Notes: generated by a model from the sequence alone, not told the origin. A stretch of DNA of 64,000 nt from Pyronema omphalodes (GCA_024516155.1 JAJJXM010000072.1:62001-126000); one strand, 5' to 3'. Positions 43,096-56,350 are shown, counted from the stretch's first letter. A program made the numbers and translations.

Positions 43096-43665
43096 TCATA
43101 CCCCCACCAATCCTCCAATTGGCCTTATCTCCACCGGCATTCCTAATGGTCTTCCTTCCACTACTACTACCCTGCTCTTCACCACCCTTTCCCACATCTC
43201 CCGGATTTGTCTACACCTGGTTTGATCATACATAAACATTCTCCTCGTAACCTCCTTTTCATAATGATCCGCTCTTCCCCATTTAGTTCTTCCCTGAATC
43301 CGTTCTTCTCTTTCGAGGTGTTCCTTGACCTGCTGTAACATTTTACACCTCGTACTAATCTGCCATGATTTTCCGAGGGCGGCTGGGAATCTGACAGTCA
43401 AAAGACGAGATTGAACCAGCAGATCTCGCAGGGGTTTAGAGACGGGAACAGTAGTAGGAGGGAACAAGAGCATTGTGGGGATTTTCGTAGGGGAATGAAT
43501 AGGTTCTAGGGCTTGGAGACGTAGTTGACGGATTCGGAGATGCGATGGAGGCGTGAATTTGGGTTTACTGAGACGTTGGGGTTTGGGAGGCTTTGGAGGT
43601 CGTTGACGTGGGGTGCTGCTGGCGTTTCGCGTGTGCCCGTAGGTGATCGGTGTTGTGGTTGACAT
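43096..43665 (-). CDS. Hypothetical basic protein, about 189 aa
   Basis: ATG at 43665 (MSTTTPITYGHTRN) starts a single open frame to the stop at 43096. The N-terminal third is Pro/Lys/Arg-rich (RQRPPKPPKPQRLSKP). The C-terminal half is predicted helical and highly charged (MLQQVKEHLEREERIQ, then RCRQIREMWERVV). Such a coiled-coil-like tail suggests binding to protein or nucleic acid. The frame also continues 20 codons upstream to another ATG at 43725. I do not recognise the family. Confidence 0.5.
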   Translation of the reverse strand: MSTTTPITYGHTRNASSTPRQRPPKPPKPQRLSKPKFTPPSHLRIRQLRLQALEPIHSPTKIPTMLLFPPTTVPVSKPLRDLLVQSRLLTVRFPAALGKSWQISTRCKMLQQVKEHLEREERIQGRTKWGRADHYEKEVTRRMFMYDQTRCRQIREMWERVVKSRVVVVEGRPLGMPVEIRPIGGLVGV

Positions 43666-46600
43666 GGCGATGGCGATGGTGATGATGCGGATCGGTGTTG
43701 TTGTTATTGGCTGCAGAAAACACAAGTCGCGATGCGATCGGTGGTTTATTCAACGATGGGTAAGTGAGTGTGGTGATGGTCTCTCGAGGGAATGATGTGT
43801 GATGTCGCGAAAAGGAAACAGTCGCAATCAATGAATGAATGAGTGAGTGGGTGAATGAATGGTGGAATGGAAATGGTGACGAAGAGGTTAAAGCATAACA
43901 AAAAAGGGAGCCGAAATAGACGATATTGGGGGGCTAAGTGAGATGAGATGCAATGAGGCTAGGCGAGGATGGGAAAGTGTGGTAGGGCCGCAGCAGATGG
44001 AAAATGGACAAGCGACTGCGACAGCGCGGGTGGGCGAGGGAGCGAACGAGGGAGCCACTCGAGAGACGATGAGCACAGCTGAGCAAAGCAAAACCTTAGT
44101 CAAGTAAAAAGTGAAGCCCGAGATGAAGCGAGCGAAGCCCCCTCTCAGGAAAAGCTTAGGCTGGGCTCAGATCAAAAGGTAATCAATGGTGATGGTGGTG
44201 GGTCGGGTCTGTTCCCATCGATAAAAAAGACGCATTGAAGCATTTGAACATACATATACATAGCACCATAATCGAAACATTTGAAACGCTCCTATTAAAA
44301 CATCGACGAAAAAAATCAGCCATAGACACTTAGTTCATGTGTAATCAATTTCTCCGAATCTGGAGTATCTATATAGACGGTCGGTCCTTAAATTTGATTT
44401 CCATTGAATGAATTTCACACCAAAAGTAACGTGGGACGACAGCGTCAGTCAGTAGAGTTGGTTTCGGCTAGCCAATTGATTTTCGTTTGTTTCATTTCCA
44501 AAAAGTACGGAAATAGAAACAAATTGTTTGATTAAACAGCCCCCATCATATGTTGTTTCTATGTACATATGGTGTACTACGTGTTGGTTATTATTTGCCA
44601 AACCCTTCGCACGTCCTTCACACACCAGACTCGAACCTATTTATCGATACCTGCATGTTAATCGCTATCCCGTCTGTCGATTACCGATGCTGGTATCCGT
44701 GGTACAGTAAAGTACATAAATCGCCAACCTTGGAGCCCGGGGAGTCCGAACTCCGAGAAAGCCCATAAATACATACATACATAGGTAAGCGAATCTCCGG
44801 CAACCTCCAGAGCGACATCCTAACCGAAAAAGAACTTCGCAAATTACCCCGAACCTGATCCGATGTTACCGATTCAGAAATTTCCCTCTCCTCCTTTATT
44901 CCTATTCCGATTCCGATCCGATATGATGTATTTGGATTGGACTGGATTGGATTGAATGGGATTATGTAATTGCCTCCTGGTAAAACATTGTACTCCACTG
45001 TATGTTCGTATGCCGATTCCGAGGTATTAAATGTAATTTCTCTATGGAGGGTGAGCGCTATATGGTAGGTAGTTGATGTGTAGATTCAGTTACAATCCCG
45101 GGATGAGAAATGAGGGTTTAGGGTACTCGAACCCAGCGTCTATCGCCGGTGTCTCCGATTTAATCCTGGTTTTAACAGAGTGGATGTCGGGATGCCGGGG
45201 ATTTCGGTGTATGATATGCCTGTGTATATGTGCGGAAGCGAGACGAAGCGAGGAGACGCGAGACGAAGCGAGACGAAGCGGTGTTTCGAAGGCAGGGACA
45301 AGGTAAACTTAAAGCGAGGATTCACCGGGAGCCCGAAAAGGAAGCGAGGGTTAAACGTCATATCGAATAACCGAGAATATGAACCGAGCTATGTATTCAA
45401 GACCTGGATCGGGACCGGAAACTATGTAGATGCTGCGTCATCAACTGTCGCCTCGGGGATATGTGGGACTACGACTTGAAATTCGGAACTTGGGATGGTG
45501 ATTTGGGATCCATCATTGCCTGTAAAGAACCTACGACTCGCCAGTAATCTCATCCGTAATTACAATTGATATGATTAGTTACTTAGCTGGAAAGAGTTGA
45601 CACAGCAAGCTTCATGGATTATGAGCGGAGTTCCTAAAGACTTTACCGTTAACCTTAGTTATCATCCAGGTAATCCCATGCACAAGATAATATCAATCCG
45701 AGATTTTCTGAATCTCAGAATCATATTCGGTTTTCCCTAAGCCCTCGAGCTGTAATATTGATATCTTATCTTGCTACCACAGTTTACTCCAACAACAACC
45801 AGAGCGCAGCGAAATAACAGTCTTCAATCCGATTCCAAGGAACAGATGACGCGAGATGGAACAAACACAAGGATAGCTACGGGAGACTACACTCCCGAAC
45901 AGAATAACAACTCCAGGGCGTATCCCGGTGGAAACATGGGGTAAAGTCCAGAGGGCCAAGATTGTAACTAGCACATGTAGCCTCCTCCAAAACCTTACGG
46001 TTTCAAGCAAGTATGGGGAATAAATAAATATAAATAAAACTCGATTCCCTCGCCGGATTCCAGTCGGCTTAAAATCTTAGCACAGGGAATCTACTTAGTA
46101 GTCAGCAGTATAATCCTCCAACTCCTGGCTCATATGGTATGTTATCAATGCCTCACTGAAACCGACTGCGGCTCCAATTCCCTTTTTTTAGCTTTGAGAA
46201 AACATTCTTGGTTGTTTTTGTCCTGAATCCAGATAGGAGGGGTTGAAACCGTATAGTCTAGGTTTTTGGGAGTTCTGTGTTGTAACTTGCTGCTCGCAGT
46301 ACCTACTATCCAGGTATCGTATGTATGTAGGCCTTGGGTGATTATGCGTCGATGTAGGTATATTATACGGCGCCAATGAATTAATTCTGCGTTATCGGTA
46401 GTCTGGAACTACTGATGAAAGAATCGGTGGATGATTACAGTAGCAGTATTGGTTTTTGATGCTAGATCAGATACAGGTTAAGTATGACGAGGGGCTTGGG
46501 ATTGGAATTTTGCAGCCGTGAAGATAAAAACTGAGGTATATGAGGTACAGGCGGCAGATTGTGTCTTACGTTGCAGTGAGGTGGTCAACCGAAAAAGTGA

Positions 46601-47684
46601 GAGAAAAATGGAGGTGGAGGAGTGTATTAATTGAGAACGACAATGATTTAATCCTTCACGGCTATGGCAGAAGATATACCCTATACAGAAGTTCTACTTC
46701 CACCTTCTAGTGACCTGAGCCCTAAGTGCTAACAAGACACCCGAACCCTAGCTGTCTTTTGACAAATAGCTAGGCTTGGTTTCGTCCGTCAGTCAACATA
46801 CATCACGCGCTGTGAAGTTGCATCATGCCAACCCTATAATACTAAAATATTACAAAATTCCTTTCCTTTGACAAAAATGCTAATCTGTTCATCGCATATG
46901 TAGACGCTCACTTCACAGTATGTACCACACACCATTCATAAATATTCCCAACCTTGAGGTTATGGCGTGCCGATATATTCATATTTCGGGTACATATCAG
47001 TTGTTAATCTGATATCCACTCGGTTGTCCCAGGGCATGCCCGAGGGAATGCGTCATATTGGGGAGTTGCGGCTCTCCCTCATCCATCCTGCCGTTTTCCC
47101 TGCGTGTCATCGTGTTCTGGGGCCCTGTGTGCTCGACGGCTACCTCATCGGGCCGTCCCCCCCATTTCCTCCACCCTTTTCCGCGCTTGTATTTCGTTTT
47201 TTCCCCACCTGTATTTCCTCCAAAAAATAAATTTGAAAGAAAATGTAACTGGAAAAAAAAATAAAGACTCTACGAGACCATAAAGAAACCGGAAGAAAAA
47301 CACCTGCTGTGAACCGGTGTCTCTCCTTCTCCCTGCTTTCCTTTTAATTTTTTCAAAAAAGCGAAAGAAAAAATCAGAGAAAGCCAAAACAAATTAGAAA
47401 AAGATGAATATTCCTCCAATGGAAAATGCAGTCGGGCTCCCTTGTTGCCATGTGCATATCGGTTATCACATACCAGGATATTCAGTGAACAAAAGTACAT
47501 GATCAGCTGGGGTCCAAATTGATTCTGTGTAACGACCCCTCCCAACGTACCACAAAACTGAAAACTTCCTCCGGTGATATGTACGTCTCTCGATCTCCCC
47601 TTCCAACATATCCATAGACGTTGCCGCAACTCCAACAACCCGAAAATTCCACGACAGCATTTGCGGCGTTCAATATTCTTCTAG
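43666..47684 (+). other. Long intergenic region
   Basis: About 4 kb with only short overlapping frames. There are GAAGCGAGACGAAGCG-type short repeats near 45240-45290 and several homopolymer runs. I see no RNA gene, transposon end or coding sequence I can support. Confidence 0.5.
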
Positions 47685-50490
47685 ATGTTGAAACTGCAGA
47701 TAGTGCCAGTAGGAACTCTTGCTGCGTACACTATGGGATGTTACTAACTTATAGAAGCTTTCGAGGGCGCGTCTGTTTTCCACGAGAATTCCTCTGACCA
47801 CCGCACTTGGATCCTCCAAATCTCTAAAACAACCTATTCGCCTAATCTTATCCCGTCAATTTCGAAGCTCGACTCATGCCTACTCTATTTTTAAGCCAGC
47901 ACAACTTGATCTGATTGAGAAGACCAAAAGCGATCCCTGGAAGGTCAAATCTCAAAAACAGCTATTCCGTCTAATCTTATCCCGGCAATTTCGAAGCTCG
48001 ACTCATGCCTACTCTATTGTTGAGCCAGCAGTAGCACGACTTAATCTGATTGAGAAGACCAAAAGCGATCCCGGGAAGGTCAAAGCAATCAAGGTCTTGA
48101 AAGAAACGCAAGACAATCTCATCATTCAGGCATGCGCAGGGTCCGGGAAGACAACGCTATGCCTTGCAATGGCTGCATCGTGTCCGGACAAAAGGTTTCT
48201 TCTACTGGTATACAACAGGCATTTACGACTGGATACAAAAAAACGAATTGATAGTCTCGGACTAACGAACATTGCGGTTTACAACTATCATTCACTTGGT
48301 TACGATCATTACACCCCAGAGTGTTCCACCGATGAAGGGCTCAAACGCGTCGTCGGTGAAAATCGCCATCCTCGTACCAAACTTCCCTCCTTTGATGTTC
48401 TTCTACTCGATGAACAGCAAGATATGAGTCCTCTTTTCTACCAATTCGTAACAAAATTATTGTCTGACAGTGGAGTCACCGTGGATGGAAACAAATCGGT
48501 CAGATTTGTTTTGGTTGGGGATCCAGCCCAAGAGATTTACGGCTACAACGGTTCAAGCGCATATTTCCTCACCAAAGGCGACCACATGGATGTCTTTGGC
48601 AAGCTTTCGGACGGCAAATGGCAACGAGTGGAACTGAAACTTTCATATAGATGCACACCTCAAATTCTGAAATTTATCAATAGCCAGGTTTTGAAAGCCA
48701 GTCCTGATGAAGCCATTACTTCTGCTGTAGGGGATGGACCGAAACCAATGTATCTTATCGATTCTGGATGGAAATCAAAGCGTCGTATCGATTCTGGACT
48801 GAAGCAAAAGCGCCCTGAAGAACCACTGGATGTGATAGATTTCTGGATTAATAAGAAAGGTTTACTACCGGAGGACATCTTGATTCTTGTGCCTTCGGTG
48901 AAAGCGTTCCATGTGTCTCTCTTAGTCAATCGCATTTCCAAAAAATACAGATACCTCCCAATTCATGTTGGATACGGCGAAACCTTAGCTTCAAACAGAG
49001 CAATAACGGAGGGGAAATTATGCGTGTTGAGTTTTCACCAGAGTAAGGGAATTGAAAGAAAAGCTGTTCTGGTGATGAGCTTTGACGATTCATATAACAA
49101 ATACTACGACAGGAACCCCACTACAACAGAACGTGCAAATAATGCAATGTACGTGGCAACTACGAGAGCGTTAAACCACCTTGTACTGGTTAATGGACGC
49201 GACAACAATCCACTGTGTTTCATTGATACGATAACCCTTCCCGAATCATGCGATGTTGAAGGAGAAATAAAATCACCAGCCACCGAGGAAAATGAAACTC
49301 CAGATAGCACACAATTACCACCACCTACCATAAAAGCAACTGATTTGTGCCGTAAAGTTCATGAAGATACGATAAAGCAATGCATAGCTCAAATCGAAAT
49401 TGACGAATTCTCGGCGGCCAAGGATATTGTGAAGGTTGACTTTGTTTCAGAACCATTGCGTTATCCTAGATTGCCCAAGGATCGAAAAATAAAGGAGGAC
49501 TATTCAGGCGACGTCGGTACGGCTTTTACAGCAATCTACGAGCTCATTTCTGATACCCCAGTGCAACATAGTGCTATCGAGCAGCTTAAGAAAAAAGCTT
49601 TGGAGGAAATGCAGAAATTAAGTACTCATCGATGGATCAAAAAATGGCGGAAGAATATCGAACAGCAAGAGTATACAAGCCACACGCAGATGATAAACCT
49701 TTTCATTATGGCTGTCATCCTGGATGCTCGTTATTCCCAATTTTGTCATCGAATCATGAGTCTTTCATTTCCAAACTGCACCAAAATGATTGAGAAGCAT
49801 AAAGAAGACTTCTGTAAAATGGTCCATAATCTTTCGACAATAATTGGCACCGACCCCGAATGTCATTACTATTTTGAGAAACCCTTTTTCACGGAATGTC
49901 GGTATAGTGCCGGCCATATCGAAAAAGGATCGGGCAAAGTTCCGGTCATCGGGATACCGGATATATATACGGAATTCACCAACTGGAATGGAACCAAGGA
50001 GATTGTAGTATACGAGATCAAAATGGGTAGTCATTTCGAACCTGAGCACTTCCTCCAGTTGGCGATATATTGTGCGATGGTGAAGGAAAAGATGGAAGCA
50101 GCAGGGAACCTCGACCTCAGAATTACCGGGATTTTAGTCAATCCACGTACTGGGCAATCCATCAATGTCACGCCAAAGCCCACATCATCTTATCGGTCCG
50201 TACTGGAAATACTGGTTTCTGACAAGTATGGGGATCAGACAAACCGACCGTCTACCATGGAGGAGAGGGAGTTTCTAGGCATGGCATCAACTGGATTTCC
50301 GGTCCCTTCCCCGATATTGCCAGAATGGGTCAATAGGGACACCATGTCTAAGGAAAACCCCAATGCTGGTCGGAAGCGTAAGCCATCAACCGGAGCCCAA
50401 GCGTCTTCTCGAGTACCGCCGGAGTTAGTCAATGGAAGCCCCAAGAAAGTCAAAAACCGTAAGGCGCTGGGGATCAAGAGTGTTTCATAG
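47685..50490 (+). CDS. SF1 (UvrD/Rep-like) helicase fused to a PD-(D/E)XK nuclease, probable mitochondrial presequence
   Basis: Two exons (47685-47708 and 47755-50490) give 919 aa. The 46-bp intron has an exact TACTAAC branch and ATAG acceptor; the main frame has no ATG between its opening and the helicase core, so a spliced start is needed. Helicase motifs: Walker A ACAGSGKTTL (about 133), DEQQD (224), GDPAQEIYGYNG (263), YRCTPQI (305), SFHQSKGIE (433) and YVATTRA (473). A RecB/Cas4-type nuclease core follows: GIPD (about 738), YEIKMG (760) and LQLAIY (774). The first about 60 residues are rich in Arg/Ser and almost free of acidic residues, like a mitochondrial presequence. The C-terminus is Lys/Arg-rich (GRKRKPS, PKKVKNRK), NLS-like. 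The likely role is DNA unwinding coupled to cleavage in genome maintenance; the substrate is unknown. Confidence 0.85.
47833..48084 (+). repeat. In-frame tandem duplication in the helicase presequence
   Basis: Two copies (about 47833-47949 and 47961-48084) encode RLILSRQFRSSTHAYSI and the following LIEKTKSDP(W/G)KVK. The period is 129 bp in the first half and 135 bp in the second, because copy 2 has a 6-bp insertion. The frame is kept throughout. Confidence 0.92.
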
Positions 50491-50629
50491 CTTCTAAGGC
50501 ACAAGAGTTATTGTCATTTGCAAACGGGTTGGTTGCGATATATGTCGTTTTTTGTGATCGTCATCGTAAACATTTCTTCCTATTTCATGGATATAACAAT
50601 AAAAACATCTTCTCACATGTACATCATTT

Positions 50630-52809
50630 CTACAGAACATTCATTAAAGTGTACGATACGAGTGTTGTCAAACTGAACAACAAAAGTCCATACTGCGCTA
50701 GAAGCATTGCTGAAAGCGCTGACATCTCTACACTTGTTTCCGTTGCGTAAACACTGGTGAGATATACTTGCAGTGTTGCTGTTGGAACTGGAACAGTGTT
50801 AGCGTTTGACTCAAACTTATCCTATCGACATGCTTACCTCCTGCAGACATGATCATGACAAATAGCAACATCTTGTCGTTTGGATCAATAAGTCCAGTCC
50901 GAGTCATAACCTGTGTCGTCCAAACCAGTCCAATGATGGGTCCTATAAATCGCCATCAGCTTTTAATCGCCGAAACCTTTTCCAACTGATTCACACATAC
51001 CAACAACCAATTTCAACACCGCCATTCCCAATGCTGATTTCCAGAATCCTTTCGGCAGTCCATTAATCTTCAACCTCGCCAACGCCGCTCCCAAAAGTAT
51101 CGTTCCAATCATAGGCACAGCCGAACCACCAAAATTACAAATCTCCATGATAAAATCCAATGGTGGTCTATGATCGGGGGCATTCGGCATCTTGTATTGA
51201 TCCGTTTCCACAAACAAGGCTTTCAACGGAGGAATATTGGCAACAATAAGTCCAAACATCATTGCAAGTGCCGGCGGTGCTAGAAATGGTTGCAAGTGCT
51301 CCCAGACTCGTGACTTCCAATCTCGAGTCACAGCGGGAAGTGCTTCGCTGGGTATTTGCACTGCAGGAATTGGGTTCATAATGGGTTGCTCTTTAATTGT
51401 GTCTTCCCGGTGATGGAGATCGGTAAATTTTGCCTCGGTACCACTGGCTTCGATGGAGCTGGGTATTATGCCGTCGGCTATGCTGGGTGCCACCGTGTTC
51501 ATGGCGGAGGTATTCAGCTCGAGGTCATCTTTTTTGCTTTTGAAGTCGCGCTGGATAAGTTGAAGACCTGTGGATGTCAGATTGATTCCAGCAGATGGTG
51601 TATTCACCGACCTCCAAGGTTGAACCTATTTTTCATTTGATGTCAGTGTCAGTTCATCCTTACCCAGAACCTCCGCTATTGCTGGGTGAGTTACTCACAT
51701 TGTTAAAGTCTGCATAATAATGAAGATAGAAGCATATGCCAGCCCGCGAGTACTCTATGGTAAATCAACACGTTAGTATATCAATATATCACATGCATAT
51801 TAAAAAAGCGCTATACATCTGCTTCACCGTTAAAAGGTTCACTTTTCGCGATAGTCAAAATAAATGCCATGACTATAATAATATTGACACCTTTCGTTAG
51901 CCCATCTAACCGTTATTTCATGGAGAGATGTGTGCTAGTTACTCAGATCCTAATTTCCAAATCAGCAATTGCTTCTTTCAACGGAAATGCATGAGCATTT
52001 TTTTCTCACCCCCCAGTTTGAAAATGATCCTATAGAAAGATAACGTTATTATCATTAGCCGGCCATTTACTATTGACGAGGAGGAGGGAATTTCTTCATG
52101 TTTTTGAGAAAAAAAAAATAGAAGGGGGGGGGGGGGGGGGGCGGGGGGAGACGCAAAAAGAAAACAAAACACAGGAATGAGCCTAACTTACCATTCACTA
52201 ATACACCCCCTCTCCATGATCGAGGAATTGGCGTTAACCACCATATAATCATCCCGAACATCAATCCCATCCCTTGATACATTAATGCGGTGATTATGAG
52301 GCCGCCTACGGATTTGACGTTTTCGGTGTTGAAGGACGCGGTTACAGTGGAGAAGATCAACATGGGCATCAGGAATTTTAAGAGCATTTGGGCGTTCGCT
52401 TTCGTGGCCTCAATGGAGAGAATTCCTGTTTAAAAGAAATCATTATATTAGTTAAATTGTTTTTTTTTTGTTTTTTTTTTGATAATGGGGTTGTTTTGGA
52501 TGTTGTTCCGAAGCTTTCGGAGCTTTCGGAGCTTTCGGAGCTATAATTTGAGCAACTGGGAGCAACGAGACCTTTGCGACACAGAAACGCACCGCCGCCG
52601 GTGATTGCGGCCATTTTGACAATGGGCTTCAAGGCGATAAAGATAACTGCGTAAATTTTTAATTAAAAACTTAACCTACAACATTACTCCCACAAGAAAG
52701 AGAGATTTCTTTTGCGAGAATCAGAAGAAAATGAAGATTGGAGGAGATGAAAGTTACCATCGCCGATGCCTGGACGCGCCGATACTGTAGACGTAGCCAT
52801 CATAGCCAT
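50630..52809 (-). CDS. Auxin efflux carrier (AEC/PIN-like) family transporter, 11 exons
   Basis: Exons: 52809-52758, 52646-52572, 52425-52192, 52029-52010, 51949-51943, 51872-51817, 51754-51699, 51625-51612, 51567-50977, 50942-50838 and 50787-50630. They give 1368 nt (455 aa) with all phases matching. Family features: an N-terminal hydrophobic half with LMPMLIFSTVTASF and SNWGDL, a hydrophilic loop (about 180-250), and a C-terminal half with NFGGSAVPMIGTILLGAAL, GPIIGLVWTTQ and a VPTATLQVYLTSVY segment. Such proteins are membrane carriers; fungal members are poorly characterised and the substrate is unknown. Three exons are tiny (20, 7 and 14 nt) and one intron is only 34 bp. The donors GTCTCG, GTCGGT and GTTTCG are unusual, so those boundaries are the least certain. 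Confidence 0.8.
52513..52543 (+). repeat. 9-bp tandem repeat in a transporter intron
   Basis: AGCTTTCGG is repeated three times in a row within the 146-bp intron 2 of the transporter, followed by a partial copy. Confidence 0.8.
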
Positions 52810-55551
52810 ATGGTGGCCTAGTTTTATGTATCTTTGCCTGGGGTGGTATTTTATAACGAGACGCGCTTCAAACACCACGCGCGGAGGAAAGAGGACGCGG
52901 GCGCCGGGAGGGAACACCTCTTTGTTAAAATATCAATTTCTCCAGAGAAACTATGGGAATTTCACTAAGAACTCTTCAAGGTTAGCTGGTTTTTTTCCTT
53001 TTGATCGGCGCGTGCAGCTTCCGTTTTAGCGTACCATTTTGTGGGCCGCCGACGAAGAAAAAAAAAAAACTGGGATCGGTTAGCGGCCAACTCGGCGCCA
53101 TCGTTCGGATAGAAACTTTAGAGCCCGATAAAATGTGGGAAAGTGAGTCAAGTGGAGAAGGTTGATCTAGAAGGTGTTGTGTCTCAGAGGACGTGGGGAG
53201 CATAAGATTCGACGGAATCCGGGTTGTGGTTGGTGGTGTTGAATGTTTTTGATGTTTTCATGATTTTCATTATTTTGATTATTTTCAATATTGCCGTTAT
53301 TGAAATCGTTCATCAATTCCATCAATTTAGTCATTTCTGTTATTTCCCTTTTTCATGAGTTTCATCGTTTTCATCAGCTCCATAACTTCCATTACTCTCA
53401 TCAGTTTTCATGATTTCCTTCTTTTCTAGTTGTCTTTTCAAATAAATCATAATCAAGACTGAACAACCCGCGGTGAGAATCCCCATCAACTGGCGTCATC
53501 GAATCCACTAACGTTCACCCCCACGCTGGACCAAATCGAACGACCCAGAACTCACCGCATCGTTTCATCGTATCAGTGGCGATGGATATCCTCTCCCCAC
53601 TTTGTTTGCTATCGAGGGCCACCATACGACTGTATGCATAAAATATTTCCCCGGATGTCTAATACTGTAATCGGGTCGCTTGCTACTCTTTGCAATAGGA
53701 TACAATTCGCGATGCACGAGTAGGTGGCAGGTCAAGGCAGATCAAGACAGGTCGAGATACGGTGGACAAGCGGTGGGGCATGCACGAACTTGAACTTTAC
53801 TTGCGATGTGCGCGGAATGCAGCAGTCCGCTCTCGTACTGTATAGCCGCATTAGAGGATACGCTGATAGAAATGTTGAGATGAGACTGAGATATGGACTG
53901 GTTTGATGAGATGAGATGGTGAGATGCAATCGTTAGATGCCGATAATGCCGGGGAGCCGCTCTGCTTTGCTCTTCTCTGCTTTGGATGAAAGAGAGAAGT
54001 AAGCAAACCAGCCAGCCATCAAGAAAGCAAAAAGATGGCGTTAAGACTCCGAATCCGGAGATGCGGGGAAAGGGAATACGTCTTGCCTTCACATAGATCG
54101 TGTGACTGGCAAGATTTCAATGAATCATGACATGTAAAAATGAATTGATAATAACAGAAAAATTAAAACTTCAACTTCTCATTAATAATTTCAATTGTGC
54201 TTCAGAATCTCCAAATCAAAAACAATGGTGGTTGACTTTCGCAGTTGCGATGACTATGGTGGACTTCCTTAGCTGCCTCGGATAGATCAATTCATGACAA
54301 GCTCATCTCAATACGATGGCATATCATCTGTACTTTAATTCTAGCGCAATGCAACTTTGTCAATCTACCGCATTAACCGCCCGAACTTATATGGAACTTG
54401 GGCCTTATAGACCTTTTTATATGCTTTAAAGACTTATTTCTATTGCAGATGGCGCAAGTGATTGCCTATTCGATTACGTAGATAACGTCATAGTAATACA
54501 TAGGGATAGGGCAAACCTCGATGGGTCCACCCCACCGTCCTGGTCGCCTTGCAAGTTAACGACGTCGACCGAGAAGCGAGAAGCGAGAATTTGGGGGCTG
54601 GACGCGACGCGAAGCTTCTGGGGTCTACATATATATGGTGGCATACTGTTTTCGGATATCGACCGCGTTTTAAAAAAAAAAACAGTTGTTAATCTGTGTA
54701 ATCGGATCAGATCTCGGAATGAATTCCGGAAGGTTATTGGTTTATCCGCGATTGCGCTTGCTTATATGGATCAAGTACGGCATGGTATTATGTATGCTAC
54801 GTATGATAAATAAATCACTTTGATCACTTTAATCACTCTGCTTTTTGCCATCTGCGTGATTCATCTTGAGAAAAAAAAAACAATAACAATATGCCTTGCA
54901 TATATCCGTCGCGAGTTTATTTATCTGTCCATCTAACACCCACTTTCCATACGTTTGCAATTAGAGCTTAAATCCCCCGTTTGCGTTCCCCTCCACCGAT
55001 AATCCCCCACGCATTAGCTAATAACCCGTCCTTCTAGATCGCTTTTTCGTGAACTATCGTGCGACGACTTGGTGACAGTTACGTATTTACATAATATTGA
55101 CCATATTGGCCATATCAACAGTACTTTACTTCTTCTTCTGAAACAACACGAACCATTGCAGATAATATGAGGGCCATGCTGCGAAAGTTCGTGAAAGAAT
55201 ACAAACAGATGGTTGATCCTGGGAACAGTAACGGACTGTTAATTTATGGATTAATATCTCTCTTGAACTCTATTTGATAACTGCATGTATCTGCTGATAC
55301 CTTTGGTTTGGTTACATCGCACATATGGTCTCATTGCCGTCCGACGTGAAGCATCATGGATTATCACCTAACACCAGTTAACCCCACCTCATGCTTCTGA
55401 ATTTCTGTATGTACCTCTGATATCCAGAGAACACCTGTAAAACCCTCTTCTTCTATGCGCTTCCCAAAACGAGCCATAATACCCTCAACAACCCGAGCCT
55501 AATAAGCCTGCCCCCGTGTTACCAGAGAGGAATTCTCCGTCAGTTACGCAT
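52810..55551 (+). other. Intergenic region left of the hAT-like element
   Basis: About 2.7 kb of mostly AT-rich sequence with short frames only. Part near 53240-53450 has repeated TTTCAT/ATTTTCAT words. It includes the upstream region of the transporter gene. No gene is supportable. Confidence 0.5.
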
Positions 55552-55559
55552 CGCATGAC

Positions 55560-56342
55560 CAGACCTCCCAGTCGTACAAACCAGTTTAAAATGACGGCCA
55601 AAACGGACTGTACAAACTGTTGGAACATGAGAACTGTACGGCGACCCAGTCCAGTTTACTTTCAGTAGTTTAAACTGGTTAAACTGCGAAACCCAGTTAA
55701 CTGAATGCAAGGTTTGGCAAACCAGGTGAACTGTTTAAAACTGCGAAAACTGGTTTGTCCAGAGGAACTGGTTTATGAAGGGGCAATGAATATTATTCAG
55801 TGCATACATAATAAAATTCTATCCTAATTGGGTCGCCTGGCAGAAATCAGAACTGACGCCTACGATTGAAGCTCTTGAGTCCATCAATGGCCTCCAGAGT
55901 ATCTGCCTGCATCTAATGGCGGTCCTATATAATGATCCGCTTGCATTCGGAAAAAAAAAAAAGCAGCTCAGACTCGGCAGTCATCGTGAGAACTGAGAGC
56001 ATGTTCACTGCCATTTTGCAAAGGTTGGGAAACCTGGTTACCGGAAACTGGCGGATTAAGGAGGGTTGAGATACTGGCAGGCTCGGCCACCAAAGGGTTC
56101 AAAGGAGGTTGAATAAATTATTTATTCCTGCATGCACTGGTTCCCGATGCGGTTAAACCGGGTTGTATTTCCAAGTCCGTTTATTCAGTGCACTGCAGTT
56201 ACCTGGTTCTATGGACCCCTCAAAACTGAACCAACTGTGTATCCGGAACACCAGAACTGCACCAACTAACCGTCAATTGTCAATTCAGTTTACCTGGTTT
56301 ACGATTTTACCCGGCAAACTGGCTATACAGTTGGGAGGTCTG
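55560..56342. mobile_element. hAT-like non-autonomous element, 783 bp
   Basis: CAGACCTCCCA (55560-55570) and TGGGAGGTCTG (56332-56342) are exact inverted termini; similarity extends inward with CCAGTTT. The 8-bp CGCATGAC is perfectly duplicated at 55552-55559 and 56343-56350. An 8-bp duplication and CAG...CTG ends are typical of hAT elements. Both ends hold many AACTGG/CCAGTT motifs. There is no transposase ORF. Confidence 0.9.
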
Positions 56343-56350
56343 CGCATGAC

